A stretch of 64,000 bases of DNA from Sphingobacterium griseoflavum (GTDB taxonomy: Bacteria > Bacteroidota > Bacteroidia > Sphingobacteriales > Sphingobacteriaceae). Location of the stretch: NCBI RefSeq assembly GCF_014653155.1, contig NZ_BNAF01000015.1:1-64000 (forward strand), written 5' to 3'. Positions within the stretch are counted from its first letter, which is position 1; each line of letters begins with the position of its first letter. Shown piece after piece: positions 35,182 to 45,010 of the stretch. Position numbers and translations under genes: made by a program. The notes beneath the pieces were generated by a model. The model did not search any database. It was not told where the DNA came from and worked only from the letters and a program-made list of their open reading frames with translations.

Positions 35182-37584
35182 ATGATCATGACTCGAATTT
35201 TATATATTTTTCTTTTCTTTTTGCTGTCGACAGCATCTTTTGGGCAAAACCAGCGGCAGATAAGCTTTAATGAGGGCTGGACTTTCAGCCTTGCCGATGA
35301 ATTGCAGTTTCGCCGCGAGGCCTACAACGATAGCAAATGGGAGCAGGTGAGCCTTCCGCACGATTGGAGTATTCTTTCCGATTTTGGGTCGCAATTTCCG
35401 GCTGGCAATGCTGGGGGCGCATTGCCCGGTGGCGTGGGCTGGTACCGTAAAAGCTTTCAAGTAGCGGCAAAAGACAAAGGACAACACATCACCATCCATT
35501 TTGGTGGCGCCTATCGCTATACCGAAGTGTGGATAAACGGACAATACCTAGGCAAGCACAGCAATGGTTACCTTTCGTTCTCCCATGATTTATCGCCCTA
35601 TCTCTACTATGGCGGGAAGACGAACGTTATCGCTGTACGGGTAGACAATAGTCAACAGCCCAATTCACGCTGGTACTCGGGTTCTGGTATCTACCGTGAT
35701 GTTTATTTACGTTATCAACAGCAAACCCATTTTTTGCCCGAAGAGACCTTTGTGAGCACGCCTACTGTTTCTACCAAAAAGGCAACAGTACGCGTACAGG
35801 CGCAGGTGCATAACCCGGGGAATAAAAAATTGCAGGTCGAGCTACGCCTACTGGATGCAACGGGAAAACCTGTGGCTACCGGTAAAGTAGACCTTCGAAC
35901 GGACGAAATAGATCACACGTTGACGCTTGATAAGCCCCAATTATGGGATGTGGATTCGCCACAACTGTACAGTTTGCACATGCTACTGCGCGATATGCAG
36001 GGCAACGAGCTTAATGCGCAGACACAACCTGTCGGAATCCGCAGCATCGCTTTTGATGTAGAAAAAGGCTTTTACCTGAATGGAAAGCCGCTCAAGATCC
36101 TGGGCGTATGCCTGCACCACGACCTCGGCGCGCTCGGCGCAGCCTTTAATAAATCGGCGGCCAAGCGACAGCTGTTGACGATGAAAGAAATGGGAGTTAA
36201 TGCCATCCGCACAGCGCATAATCCGCCAGCAACAGAAGTATTGGATCTGTGTGACGAACTAGGAATCTTGGTTTACAATGAAGCCTATGACATGTGGCAA
36301 AAAAGAAAGAATAAGTTTGATTACCACTTGGATTTTAAGGAGCACCATCTTACGGATCTCGCTGCTTTTGTGAAACGCGATCGTAATCATCCATCGGTGT
36401 TCATGTGGAGCATCGGAAACGAAATTCGGGAGCAGTTTGACAGCACGGGTACAGTGCTGACTAAGGAGATGGCCAACTTCGTTAGGGAGCTGGACAATAC
36501 ACGCCCAGTGACTGCGGCGCTAACAGAAACCAACTATGAAAAGAATTTTATTGCACAGGCCGAAGCGCTCGATGTACTGGGGTTCAACTACAAGTTTGAG
36601 GATTACGACAAACTGCCAAAAGAATTTAAAAACGTGCCCTTGATCGCGTCGGAAACGACATCGGGCCTACAAACACGTGGCGTATACGATGCATTGCACG
36701 ACACGATTCAGTTTTGGCCGGCATCCAGCAAAGATAAATTTGTGACCAATGGCAAAGCCGATTTCACGGTCTCGGCCTATGACAATGTCGCCGCCTATTG
36801 GGGAACGTCTCATGAGCGCGCCTGGCTGGAAGTGAAGAAACGCGATTTCCTAGCAGGTATTTTCGTATGGACTGGATTTGACTATTTAGGAGAGCCGGTG
36901 CCTTATCCCTACCCAGCACGTAGTTCCTACTACGGCATCGTGGATCTAGCGGGTTTCCCAAAAGATGTGTATTACATGTACCAATCGGAATGGACAGATA
37001 AAGAAGTGCTGCACCTGCTACCCCATTGGAACTGGAAATCGGGCGATATAGTCGACGTATGGGCCTACTACAATAACGCCGATGAGGTGGAGCTTTTCCT
37101 GAATGGCAAAAGCCTAGGGAAATCATCTAAAACGGACGACCGTCTGCATGCTTTGTGGCGGGTGCCTTTTGCCGTTGGTGAAATTAAAGTTGTCAAGTAT
37201 CGTGATGGACGGGCTGTACAAGAGGAGGTCAGGCGCACGGCAGGGGCAGCGGCTAAACTTCAAACACGCGTCATACATGAGGATTTCGAAACCGGCGATG
37301 CAAGAGATCTTTATTTTGTCGAGGTACAGCTTATCGACGACAAGGGGGAAGCTGTTGTGCACGAGGATATCGAAATTTCTTTCCACGGCAATGCAGGCGT
37401 TGATGTCTTAGGAACAGATAATGGTTTTCAGGCAGATTTGCACGGGCTCAGCAGCCCAACGCGGAAAACATTTAAAGGAAAAGCACTGGCTATTGTTCGC
37501 GTGAGGGACGCGGCAACCGCAAAAACATTGCTTGTCAAATCCAAGCTGGGGGAATTGGCGCTCTCTTTAGAAAAAAATAAATAA
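35182..37584 (+). CDS. GH2-family glycosidase with C-terminal DUF4982-like domains
   Basis: Secreted 800-residue GH2 enzyme (signal ends ASFGQ). The sugar-binding domain contains VSLPHDWSI and GGVGWYRKSF. The TIM barrel contains the acid/base Glu414 in SIGNEIREQ and the nucleophile Glu491 in IASETTSG. The C-terminal 200 residues carry a beta domain with VWAYYNNADEVELFLNGKSLG, as in DUF4982, and an invasin-like domain. Related enzymes are beta-galactosidases or beta-glucuronidases. It ends 37 bases before the second susC. Confidence 0.88.
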   Translation: MIMTRILYIFLFFLLSTASFGQNQRQISFNEGWTFSLADELQFRREAYNDSKWEQVSLPHDWSILSDFGSQFPAGNAGGALPGGVGWYRKSFQVAAKDKGQHITIHFGGAYRYTEVWINGQYLGKHSNGYLSFSHDLSPYLYYGGKTNVIAVRVDNSQQPNSRWYSGSGIYRDVYLRYQQQTHFLPEETFVSTPTVSTKKATVRVQAQVHNPGNKKLQVELRLLDATGKPVATGKVDLRTDEIDHTLTLDKPQLWDVDSPQLYSLHMLLRDMQGNELNAQTQPVGIRSIAFDVEKGFYLNGKPLKILGVCLHHDLGALGAAFNKSAAKRQLLTMKEMGVNAIRTAHNPPATEVLDLCDELGILVYNEAYDMWQKRKNKFDYHLDFKEHHLTDLAAFVKRDRNHPSVFMWSIGNEIREQFDSTGTVLTKEMANFVRELDNTRPVTAALTETNYEKNFIAQAEALDVLGFNYKFEDYDKLPKEFKNVPLIASETTSGLQTRGVYDALHDTIQFWPASSKDKFVTNGKADFTVSAYDNVAAYWGTSHERAWLEVKKRDFLAGIFVWTGFDYLGEPVPYPYPARSSYYGIVDLAGFPKDVYYMYQSEWTDKEVLHLLPHWNWKSGDIVDVWAYYNNADEVELFLNGKSLGKSSKTDDRLHALWRVPFAVGEIKVVKYRDGRAVQEEVRRTAGAAAKLQTRVIHEDFETGDARDLYFVEVQLIDDKGEAVVHEDIEISFHGNAGVDVLGTDNGFQADLHGLSSPTRKTFKGKALAIVRVRDAATAKTLLVKSKLGELALSLEKNK

Positions 37585-37621
37585 ACAGAATTAGCTAATA
37601 ATTATAAATCGAATTGGTATT

Positions 37622-40600
37622 ATGTTGAAAAAAGTAAAACGGAAATCTGTTGGATTACCTCGGCCGACCTTGCGCCACTCCGGCGGATGGGGAGCTTGGG
37701 TACTGCTGTTAGGATTGCAGCCTGCCACCGTGGCCGCTGAACCTTTGACGACCGCACACTCGCTGATGACTATGCAACAGCAACAAGAGCTTACAGGCAA
37801 AGTGGTGGATGAAAATGGGCAGCCAATAGCCGGCGTAACGGTCTCTTTGGTTAATGCCGTGGTATCTGCTGCGACAGATGAACAAGGGATGTTCACCCTG
37901 CGGTTGACCAATGCACAAGGGCAACTATTGTTTTCTGCGGTGGGCTATAAAGAGCAGACAGTAGATGTGCAGATTGGCCAGAACTTGGATGTCGTGATGC
38001 GGCGAGACGATCAAGCATTGGACGAAGTCGTCGTGATCGGTTTTGGAACGGTGAAAAAAAGAGACCTAACCGGTTCAGTGACCTCCGTTAAACCGGAAGA
38101 TATTGTCCGGTCGCCGGCATCGAATGCTTTGGAGTCCATACAGGGACAGGTTCCTGGATTGGATATCACCCGATCGTCGGGAAGTGCCACATCGGGCGTC
38201 AACCTCACTATCCGCGGAAAAAGGTCCTTGTCTAGCGCGCCTGGTGCAAACAGCCCGCTTGTGATTATCGATGGGATGCAAGGCGGAAATATCAGCGATA
38301 TCCATCCACAAGATATTGCATCGATGGAGATATTAAAAGATGCTTCATCTACCGCTATATACGGTTCGCAAGGTGCGAATGGTGTGATCATCGTTACCAC
38401 AAAGCGAGGCCGCGAGGGACGTCCTGTGGTAAATTACAATGCTTATGTGGGAGCTAATGGCTGGGCGCAGTATCCCGAAATGCGGACGGGCGACGATTAC
38501 ATTGCCTTACGCCGCGAAGCAGCAAAAACAGCTGGTCAGTGGAGTAGCCCCGCCGATGATCAAACCTTGTTTACCGTAGGAGAATGGGCTGCTTTACAGC
38601 AAAATCAATGGGTCAATTGGAAAGACCAAGTCTTCCACACAGGAATGGTACAAAACCATCAGCTCTCGATCAGCGGCGGCAATGCGAGCACCAAAGGACT
38701 GCTTTCCGGTGGATATTATCGCGAGCTAGGTTCTTTTAAGAATGACGCACTCGATAAGTTTAATCTACGACTCAATGTAGATCAGAATTTAGGGTCTATC
38801 GTCAAGGTGGGAACATCCTCGCAGATTACCCATTATGATGGAAACGAACGGGCGAACAATGTACTGTGGCGAGCGGCAACAAACGTGCCGCTGGGCGTAC
38901 CCTACGATGAACAGGGCGCTGTTGTCCTCTGGCCTTTAGGTAGAGAGGGCAAGGTAAGCCCGTTGGCCGATGAAGCAGATGAATTTACAGCACAACACCG
39001 GATAGCCAATACCCATATCATAACCAACGGTTTTGCGGAAATTAAACCTTTCGCTGGCTTTTCTTTCCGGTCCAATCTCGGAGTTAATCTGTCATATAGC
39101 AAAAATAGGGATTTTGAAAGTGAAAGTTCTATCGACCGTGCAGGCGAATTTCCCAATTCCATTGCGAGCATCGAAAGTCAAGATCGAAGCTTTATCAACT
39201 GGGACAACATTATCAATTATAGTGTTGATTTGGGCAGACACGGAATCAATTTAACGGCACTTACCTCTTGGACGCAGTCAAAACTAAGTACTTCATACAT
39301 GGAGGGAACGGGGCAGTTGGTTCCGCAACAGCTATGGCATAACATCGGCGCAAACGACAAGGATTCTTACGTGATTCGCTCGGGCTATATCCAAAGTCAA
39401 ACGCTATCTTATGCCCTTCGAGCAAATTACTCCTACCAAGGACGTTATCTATTAACCGTTTCCAACCGATGGGATGGTGCCTCTCGACTGTCGAAGGAAA
39501 ACAAATGGGCATCTTTCCCTTCCGTAGCTGCAGGCTGGCGGCTGAGTGATGAGCGTTGGTTTAACTGGAAACCGGTGAACGATTTGAAGATTCGGGCTAC
39601 CTACGGGCAAACCGGAAATTCGGGCATCAGCGAATACGGAACGCAGTCGGGTGTAACCGGACATACCAACGCGGCTTTTCAAGATCAAGGATTTGTCTAT
39701 TATGTCTACAATACCTTGATAGGTAATGAGGACCTTGGCTGGGAGCGCTCAGCATCGTGGAACATCGGTTTGGATGCACAGTTTTTCAATAGTCGGATCA
39801 ATCTTACTGCCGATTTCTACGATACCAAGACAACCGATATTTTGTTGCCGCGTACGTTGCCGACATCAATGGGATCAGGAAACAATACTCCGTTTCAGAT
39901 CTATCAAAATATTGGAAGCAGCAATAACCGCGGATTGGAGATTATCCTGAATACCAGGAACCTGACGGGCGCATTTCAATGGAGCACCGACTTTACCTTT
40001 GGTACAAATAGAGAGAAAATTGTGGATTTGATTGATGGACGCGATATCATTGGTACCCGCAGCCGGGAAACCGAAAGTTTGCTGATTGGCCGACCGCTGC
40101 AATCGTTTTACACCTTTAAGCGGCTGGGGGTCTGGCAAGCAGACGAAGCTGAAGAAGCCGCGCGCTATTTCAAAGATGCGGAGAAAACACAGCCTTTCAA
40201 ACCGGGCGATATCAAGCTGGCAGATCTGAACGGCGACTTTGTGATCGATGATGTTAATGACGTAACTTATATCGGTACGACATCGCCACGTTGGACCTTA
40301 GGTTTCAATAATACCTTTTCCTATAAAAACTTCGACCTGAATGTATATGCGATTGCTCGTTGGGGCCAAATGATGGATTACGAATTATCAGGTGCTTTCG
40401 ATCCGCAAGGCAGAGGAAATCAGGCGGCTTATCTCAACTATTGGACGCCCGAAAATCCCAGCAACGATTTTCCGCAACCCAGTATGACTAATTTCTACAA
40501 CTACCTAGGGTATCAAACCTATAGCTATGTGGATGGATCGTATATAAAGCTGAAGACGGTAACCCTAGGTTATCGCGTACCCAAAGCTACGCTGGATAAG

Positions 40601-40756
40601 CTCAAGATGAATACCGTTCGTTTTTATTTAACAGGTAACAATCTGTTTTCTTGGGCGAAGAGCGATTTGGTGCAGAATTACGACGCAGAACGCGGGGGGT
40701 CGGCAAAAAGTCCGCTGTTGCGACAATTTGTTTTTGGTGTTAACCTAGATTTTTAA
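37622..40756 (+). CDS. SusC-family TonB-dependent outer-membrane receptor (second pair)
   Basis: A 1044-residue oligosaccharide importer. After the leader (cleavage near TVAAE, about residue 40), a CarboxypepD_reg-like domain (LTGKVVDENGQPIAGVTVSL) and the plug signature DEVVVIGFGTVKKRDLTGSV precede the barrel. It is 115 residues shorter than the SusC at 487 and clearly different in sequence, so the two pairs are not a recent duplication. It lies inside the enzyme block, 3 bases before its SusD, and should share regulation with the enzymes. Confidence 0.95.
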   Translation: MLKKVKRKSVGLPRPTLRHSGGWGAWVLLLGLQPATVAAEPLTTAHSLMTMQQQQELTGKVVDENGQPIAGVTVSLVNAVVSAATDEQGMFTLRLTNAQGQLLFSAVGYKEQTVDVQIGQNLDVVMRRDDQALDEVVVIGFGTVKKRDLTGSVTSVKPEDIVRSPASNALESIQGQVPGLDITRSSGSATSGVNLTIRGKRSLSSAPGANSPLVIIDGMQGGNISDIHPQDIASMEILKDASSTAIYGSQGANGVIIVTTKRGREGRPVVNYNAYVGANGWAQYPEMRTGDDYIALRREAAKTAGQWSSPADDQTLFTVGEWAALQQNQWVNWKDQVFHTGMVQNHQLSISGGNASTKGLLSGGYYRELGSFKNDALDKFNLRLNVDQNLGSIVKVGTSSQITHYDGNERANNVLWRAATNVPLGVPYDEQGAVVLWPLGREGKVSPLADEADEFTAQHRIANTHIITNGFAEIKPFAGFSFRSNLGVNLSYSKNRDFESESSIDRAGEFPNSIASIESQDRSFINWDNIINYSVDLGRHGINLTALTSWTQSKLSTSYMEGTGQLVPQQLWHNIGANDKDSYVIRSGYIQSQTLSYALRANYSYQGRYLLTVSNRWDGASRLSKENKWASFPSVAAGWRLSDERWFNWKPVNDLKIRATYGQTGNSGISEYGTQSGVTGHTNAAFQDQGFVYYVYNTLIGNEDLGWERSASWNIGLDAQFFNSRINLTADFYDTKTTDILLPRTLPTSMGSGNNTPFQIYQNIGSSNNRGLEIILNTRNLTGAFQWSTDFTFGTNREKIVDLIDGRDIIGTRSRETESLLIGRPLQSFYTFKRLGVWQADEAEEAARYFKDAEKTQPFKPGDIKLADLNGDFVIDDVNDVTYIGTTSPRWTLGFNNTFSYKNFDLNVYAIARWGQMMDYELSGAFDPQGRGNQAAYLNYWTPENPSNDFPQPSMTNFYNYLGYQTYSYVDGSYIKLKTVTLGYRVPKATLDKLKMNTVRFYLTGNNLFSWAKSDLVQNYDAERGGSAKSPLLRQFVFGVNLDF

Positions 40757-40759
40757 ACG

Positions 40760-42505
40760 ATGAAAAGTATTATAAAATATATAGTAGGACTGGGGTTGAT
40801 CAATATGTTCAATGCCTGCAGTTTGGAAGAATATAATCCTGGAGGTACAACGGCCGATGTGGTTTTTTCTACAGAAGACGGTATCAACGCATTGGTCAAC
40901 TCGGCCTATGTGTATTATGGTGCCCAATTTTATGGACGTGAAGATATGTTGATGCTAACTGAAGGCGGAACCGATCTTTGGATAAATATCGCCAATTCCG
41001 GATACGGTCGGCAGATGACGAAATACGACGGACTCAATTCGACGGTCGGTCAGATACGCAATACGTGGAACAGATTATATGAAATCGTTAACTACTGCAA
41101 CGCGGGTTTGGAACGTATTGAAGCAATCCCTTTTGCGAATGAAGAAGAGAAGCGGTCTCGCTTGGGCGAGCTGTCTTTTTTGCGGGCATATGCCTATTGG
41201 CACCTTGTAGAGCAGTACGGTGCGGTGGATTTAAGGACGTCGGAAACAAAAACTGCGTTGCTAACGGCAGAACGATCACCTGAAGGGGCTTTTTACGATT
41301 TAATGTTGGCCGATTTGGATGTGGCGATTGCCAACCTACCCGTTACCCCTATCCCTGCCGCGGACATTGGGCGAGCAACCCTGAAGGCGGCCTACGGACT
41401 TAAAGCGCGTGTGGCGCTCACCCGCGTGGCCTATGAAACTTCGCAATCAGAAAAAGACCGATACTATGGCGTAGCTTCGGAAGCGGCGCAATATGTGATT
41501 GATAATCAGGCTGCTTTGCAGACGTCACTATACACGACACCCGAAGAAGTCTTTCGGCCGGCAAACAACAAAAACAATCGGGAGGCTTTGTTTACCATCA
41601 CACATTCCACGGTAAACTCGCTGAATCCGCAACCGAACAATCCCAATAGGTTACATATCTGGTTCAAAGCTAAATATTCCGCGAAAGCGGGCATGGTACG
41701 TGACCTGGAATATGGTGCCGATCGCAACTCCAACTCGGGTGGTATGTGCTTTATGCCAACGCGCCATTTGTTGGAATTGTACAACGAAGATATCGATCGC
41801 CGTTACGAAGATTGGTTCCGTGAAAAATATTACCTCAATGTCAATCAATATAGTTGGACGGCCGATGATCTGGCCGCATTCGAAAAGCCGGCTAGCTTGG
41901 TTGGGTCTTCCTTGTCTCGGGGCGATCTAGCGCTGTGGTTTACTAAGAAAAAGGTGAATACCGAGAAGCGTAACCTGCCTTACGCTTTGGTGGATATCGA
42001 TGATACCTACAATGGCGCTAGAGTGAGTAGCAATGCCCGCTTCAATGTCCATTTCCCGGCGCTGAAGAAATATGATGACCCCAACCTACCGGAAGCTGGC
42101 TCGCAGGTGGGCTCAAAGGATGTGATCGTCATGCGATTAGCCGAAATGTACCTGATCGCGGCGGAAGCGGAAGCGATGCGGTCGGGAGGCGATAAAGTCA
42201 AAGCGGCAGAGCTTGTTAATGTCTTGCGCCGGCGGGCATCACAACCGGGACGCGAAGTAGATATGTTGATCGCGCAGGATGATCTTAACCTCGATTTTAT
42301 TTTGGAAGAAAGAGGCCGTGAGCTCTGCGGCGAACATATCCGTTGGTTTGATCTCAAACGAACCGGCAAGCTCTACAATTATGTGCAGCAGTATAACCCC
42401 GATATTACGTTGGTGCAACCTTATCATGTGAATAGGCCTATACCGCAACAATTTTTAGATGCAATCACAAATCCGGGAGAATTTGGACAGAATGATGGGT
42501 ATTAA
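40760..42505 (+). CDS. SusD/RagB-family surface lipoprotein (second pair)
   Basis: A 581-residue glycan-binding partner of the preceding SusC. The lipobox is FNAC (Cys20). Family signatures are GELSFLRAYAYWHLVEQYGAVDL and the C-terminal block FILEERGRELCGEHIRWFDLKRTGKL. Its last codons overlap the GH141 start by about 11 bases, which links receptor and enzyme production. Confidence 0.95.
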   Translation: MKSIIKYIVGLGLINMFNACSLEEYNPGGTTADVVFSTEDGINALVNSAYVYYGAQFYGREDMLMLTEGGTDLWINIANSGYGRQMTKYDGLNSTVGQIRNTWNRLYEIVNYCNAGLERIEAIPFANEEEKRSRLGELSFLRAYAYWHLVEQYGAVDLRTSETKTALLTAERSPEGAFYDLMLADLDVAIANLPVTPIPAADIGRATLKAAYGLKARVALTRVAYETSQSEKDRYYGVASEAAQYVIDNQAALQTSLYTTPEEVFRPANNKNNREALFTITHSTVNSLNPQPNNPNRLHIWFKAKYSAKAGMVRDLEYGADRNSNSGGMCFMPTRHLLELYNEDIDRRYEDWFREKYYLNVNQYSWTADDLAAFEKPASLVGSSLSRGDLALWFTKKKVNTEKRNLPYALVDIDDTYNGARVSSNARFNVHFPALKKYDDPNLPEAGSQVGSKDVIVMRLAEMYLIAAEAEAMRSGGDKVKAAELVNVLRRRASQPGREVDMLIAQDDLNLDFILEERGRELCGEHIRWFDLKRTGKLYNYVQQYNPDITLVQPYHVNRPIPQQFLDAITNPGEFGQNDGY

Positions 42506-45008
42506 AACAAGGATGTTGTTAGCCGCATTGATCGGCATATTCGCCTTTTTCGAAAGCGTAAAGGCTGGCGATATCTTTGTCATGCCGCACGCACGCGAAC
42601 AGGCAGATGGCAGTCAAGAGCATCCATTCGGAAGTGTTGAAGCCGCTTTGCGCGAGGCGCGCGAGTGGCGTAGGCTCAAGGATCCGCGCATAGCTGGCGG
42701 TATAACCATTTGGGTCAGCGACGGTTTGTATAGACCGTCGCAACCCATCTTGATCCGACCAGAAGATAGCGGTACGGCCGACAGCCCAACGCGGATCAAA
42801 GCGGCGGGCAAAAACGCGGTATTTTCGGGTGGCGTATCTGTCAATGGGTGGAAACCTGCAGACAAATTGCCTGGCGTGCCCGCGCAGCTAGCTAAAAAGC
42901 TGTTTGTCGTGGATGCGCCACGGTCGGGGGGGAGGCATTTTGCCTTTCGGCAGATGTGGGTAAACGATAAAAAGGCTGTGCGCGCAGAAAGCCATAACGA
43001 CAGAGAACTACCGCGGATAGTAAATTGGGATTTTAATAGGGGGACAGCCACCATCCCCAATGTATTTCCGCAATTTAAGGTACAACCTGGCATGGAGTTT
43101 TTTATCCATCAGTGGTGGGCTATTGCCCAGTTACGCATTCAAGATGCGAAAGTCTTTCGCGACAGTATTGTTCTTTCGTTTCAAGAGCCAGAGCGGCAAT
43201 TGCAGAATGAGCATCCTTGGCCAAAACCTTGGTTGTCCAAGGAACATGGCAATTCTGCGTTCCGTTTGGTCAATGCGCTACAGTTTTTAGATGAGCCCGG
43301 CGAATGGTTTCTAGACGAAGATAGCCATAAGCTGTACTACTATCCCCGGGAGGGCGAGGATATGCAGGCGGCAACGGTGGTCGTGCCATACTTGGAAACC
43401 CTTCTTCAGGTAAACGGTACTTTGGAACAGCCGGTTGCCCATGTCGAGATTGATGGTTTGCAATTTCAGCACAGCACTTGGCTTCGACCACATACACACG
43501 GGCATGTAGCTTTGCAGGCGGGTATGTATTTTGTCGATGCCTACAAGCTAAAAAAACCGGGTACAGCAGATAAAGCCGGCCTCGAAAATCAAGCTTGGTT
43601 AGGTCGGCCGGCGGCGGCCGTACTGCTCAAAAATACGCAACATACAAGCCTTGTGAATTGTGTATTTCAACATCTGGCAGCTACGGGTGTGGATTATCAG
43701 GAAGGGAACTTTCAAGATACGGTACAGGGCAATCTCTTTCAGGATATCGCGGGCTCGGGCCTCCTGCTTGGAACCTTCTCCGATCAAGAGATGGAAGCGC
43801 ACTTGCCCTTGATTGCGAGCGATGAGCGACGGCTAACGGATGGTACCTACGTCGCCAATAATGTGGTGCAAGGGGTGGGCAACGAAGACTGGGGAACGGT
43901 GGGTATCGGCGCCGGGTTTGTGCGCAATGTACAGATTGTCCATAACGAATTGCTTGATCTACCCTACAGCGGCATCAGCCTTGGTTGGGGCTGGACACCG
44001 ACGGTGAACAGCATGAAAAATAATCGCGTGCAACACAACCTCATCACGCGATATGGTCGTTTCATGTACGATGTGGCGGGCATCTACACTTTATCAGCGC
44101 AGCCCGGAACAAAGATTCAGTATAACGTGATCGACAGTATCTATGTCTCGCCCTATGCGCATATTCCTGATCATTGGTTTTACCTCTACACCGATGAGGG
44201 GTCAGCCTACATGACCGTGTCCGACAACTGGTTTCCTTCCAACAAAATCTTGCAAAACGCAAATGGCCCCAGTGTCGAATGGAAAAATAACGGCCCGCAG
44301 GTGGATCAGGAGTTGGTAAGCGATGCCGGTCTGCAACCAGCCTATCAGCACTTAAATCAAGCGAAGCATCTGGTAGAAGACGATGCACATTTTAACGCCT
44401 ACGTGCCCTTTACAAAACCTGTTTTCTTTCAGATCTATGATCCACAGCAGCGTGTTAAGCCTGCTGATGTAGAAGCCTTTTTTGCCCGGCAAGGTGCCGC
44501 TACGTCCAGGCTGTTTCGTTGGAAAAACTATACTGTACTGCAAACGACGGATGAGCTTGGTAAAAAACTGGCTGGCGCTTGGTTAGCCAATTACCCCGAG
44601 GTGGAGTACAAGGTTTTCAACAACCTATTTTACAGCTTCGATAGGACGCGTTGCGCTGTTGGCGAGGCCGCAAAAGAAACGGATTATGTGCTGTTAACCG
44701 CGCAACTCGTAGACGATAAAGCGAAACAGGAAGCCTACCTGAAAGCACATGAAGAACAATATCTGCAGTGGCCCGAAGTGGCCAAGGGCTTTTGTCGAGC
44801 TGGCTTTGAGGAAGTATTGCTCTACCGCAACGATCGCCAATTGATGCTGTACATCTCCTTTCCGAAAGGCAAAAAATTTGAAGAGATAGATCCCTTAACG
44901 GCAAAGGATAATCCACGCGTGGATGAATGGAACAAACTGATGGGCAGCTATCAACAGGGGATTGAGGGAACGGCAGCTAATGAAACTTGGATTTTTTATA
45001 AGAAATAA
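42495..45008 (+). CDS. GH141-like beta-helix enzyme fused to a rhamnose-mutarotase-like domain
   Basis: Secreted, 837 residues from the chosen start. Residues of about 20-640 form a GH141-type right-handed beta-helix (FVMPHAREQADGSQEHPFGS, EPGEWFLDEDSHKLYYYPREG). Characterised GH141 members include the RG-II alpha-L-fucosidase. The last 190 residues are not helix. From about residue 729 they match the RhaM/DUF718 L-rhamnose mutarotase pattern: His752 in LKAHEEQYLQWPEV, GFEEVLLYRNDRQLMLYIS and a late DEWNKLMGSYQ. ATGs at 42492 and 42495 are both possible; an earlier in-frame start at 42459 would precede the signal with charged residues. The fusion could hydrolyse a deoxysugar and equilibrate its anomers. 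Confidence 0.8.
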   Translation: MGIKTRMLLAALIGIFAFFESVKAGDIFVMPHAREQADGSQEHPFGSVEAALREAREWRRLKDPRIAGGITIWVSDGLYRPSQPILIRPEDSGTADSPTRIKAAGKNAVFSGGVSVNGWKPADKLPGVPAQLAKKLFVVDAPRSGGRHFAFRQMWVNDKKAVRAESHNDRELPRIVNWDFNRGTATIPNVFPQFKVQPGMEFFIHQWWAIAQLRIQDAKVFRDSIVLSFQEPERQLQNEHPWPKPWLSKEHGNSAFRLVNALQFLDEPGEWFLDEDSHKLYYYPREGEDMQAATVVVPYLETLLQVNGTLEQPVAHVEIDGLQFQHSTWLRPHTHGHVALQAGMYFVDAYKLKKPGTADKAGLENQAWLGRPAAAVLLKNTQHTSLVNCVFQHLAATGVDYQEGNFQDTVQGNLFQDIAGSGLLLGTFSDQEMEAHLPLIASDERRLTDGTYVANNVVQGVGNEDWGTVGIGAGFVRNVQIVHNELLDLPYSGISLGWGWTPTVNSMKNNRVQHNLITRYGRFMYDVAGIYTLSAQPGTKIQYNVIDSIYVSPYAHIPDHWFYLYTDEGSAYMTVSDNWFPSNKILQNANGPSVEWKNNGPQVDQELVSDAGLQPAYQHLNQAKHLVEDDAHFNAYVPFTKPVFFQIYDPQQRVKPADVEAFFARQGAATSRLFRWKNYTVLQTTDELGKKLAGAWLANYPEVEYKVFNNLFYSFDRTRCAVGEAAKETDYVLLTAQLVDDKAKQEAYLKAHEEQYLQWPEVAKGFCRAGFEEVLLYRNDRQLMLYISFPKGKKFEEIDPLTAKDNPRVDEWNKLMGSYQQGIEGTAANETWIFYKK

Positions 45009-45010
45009 TC

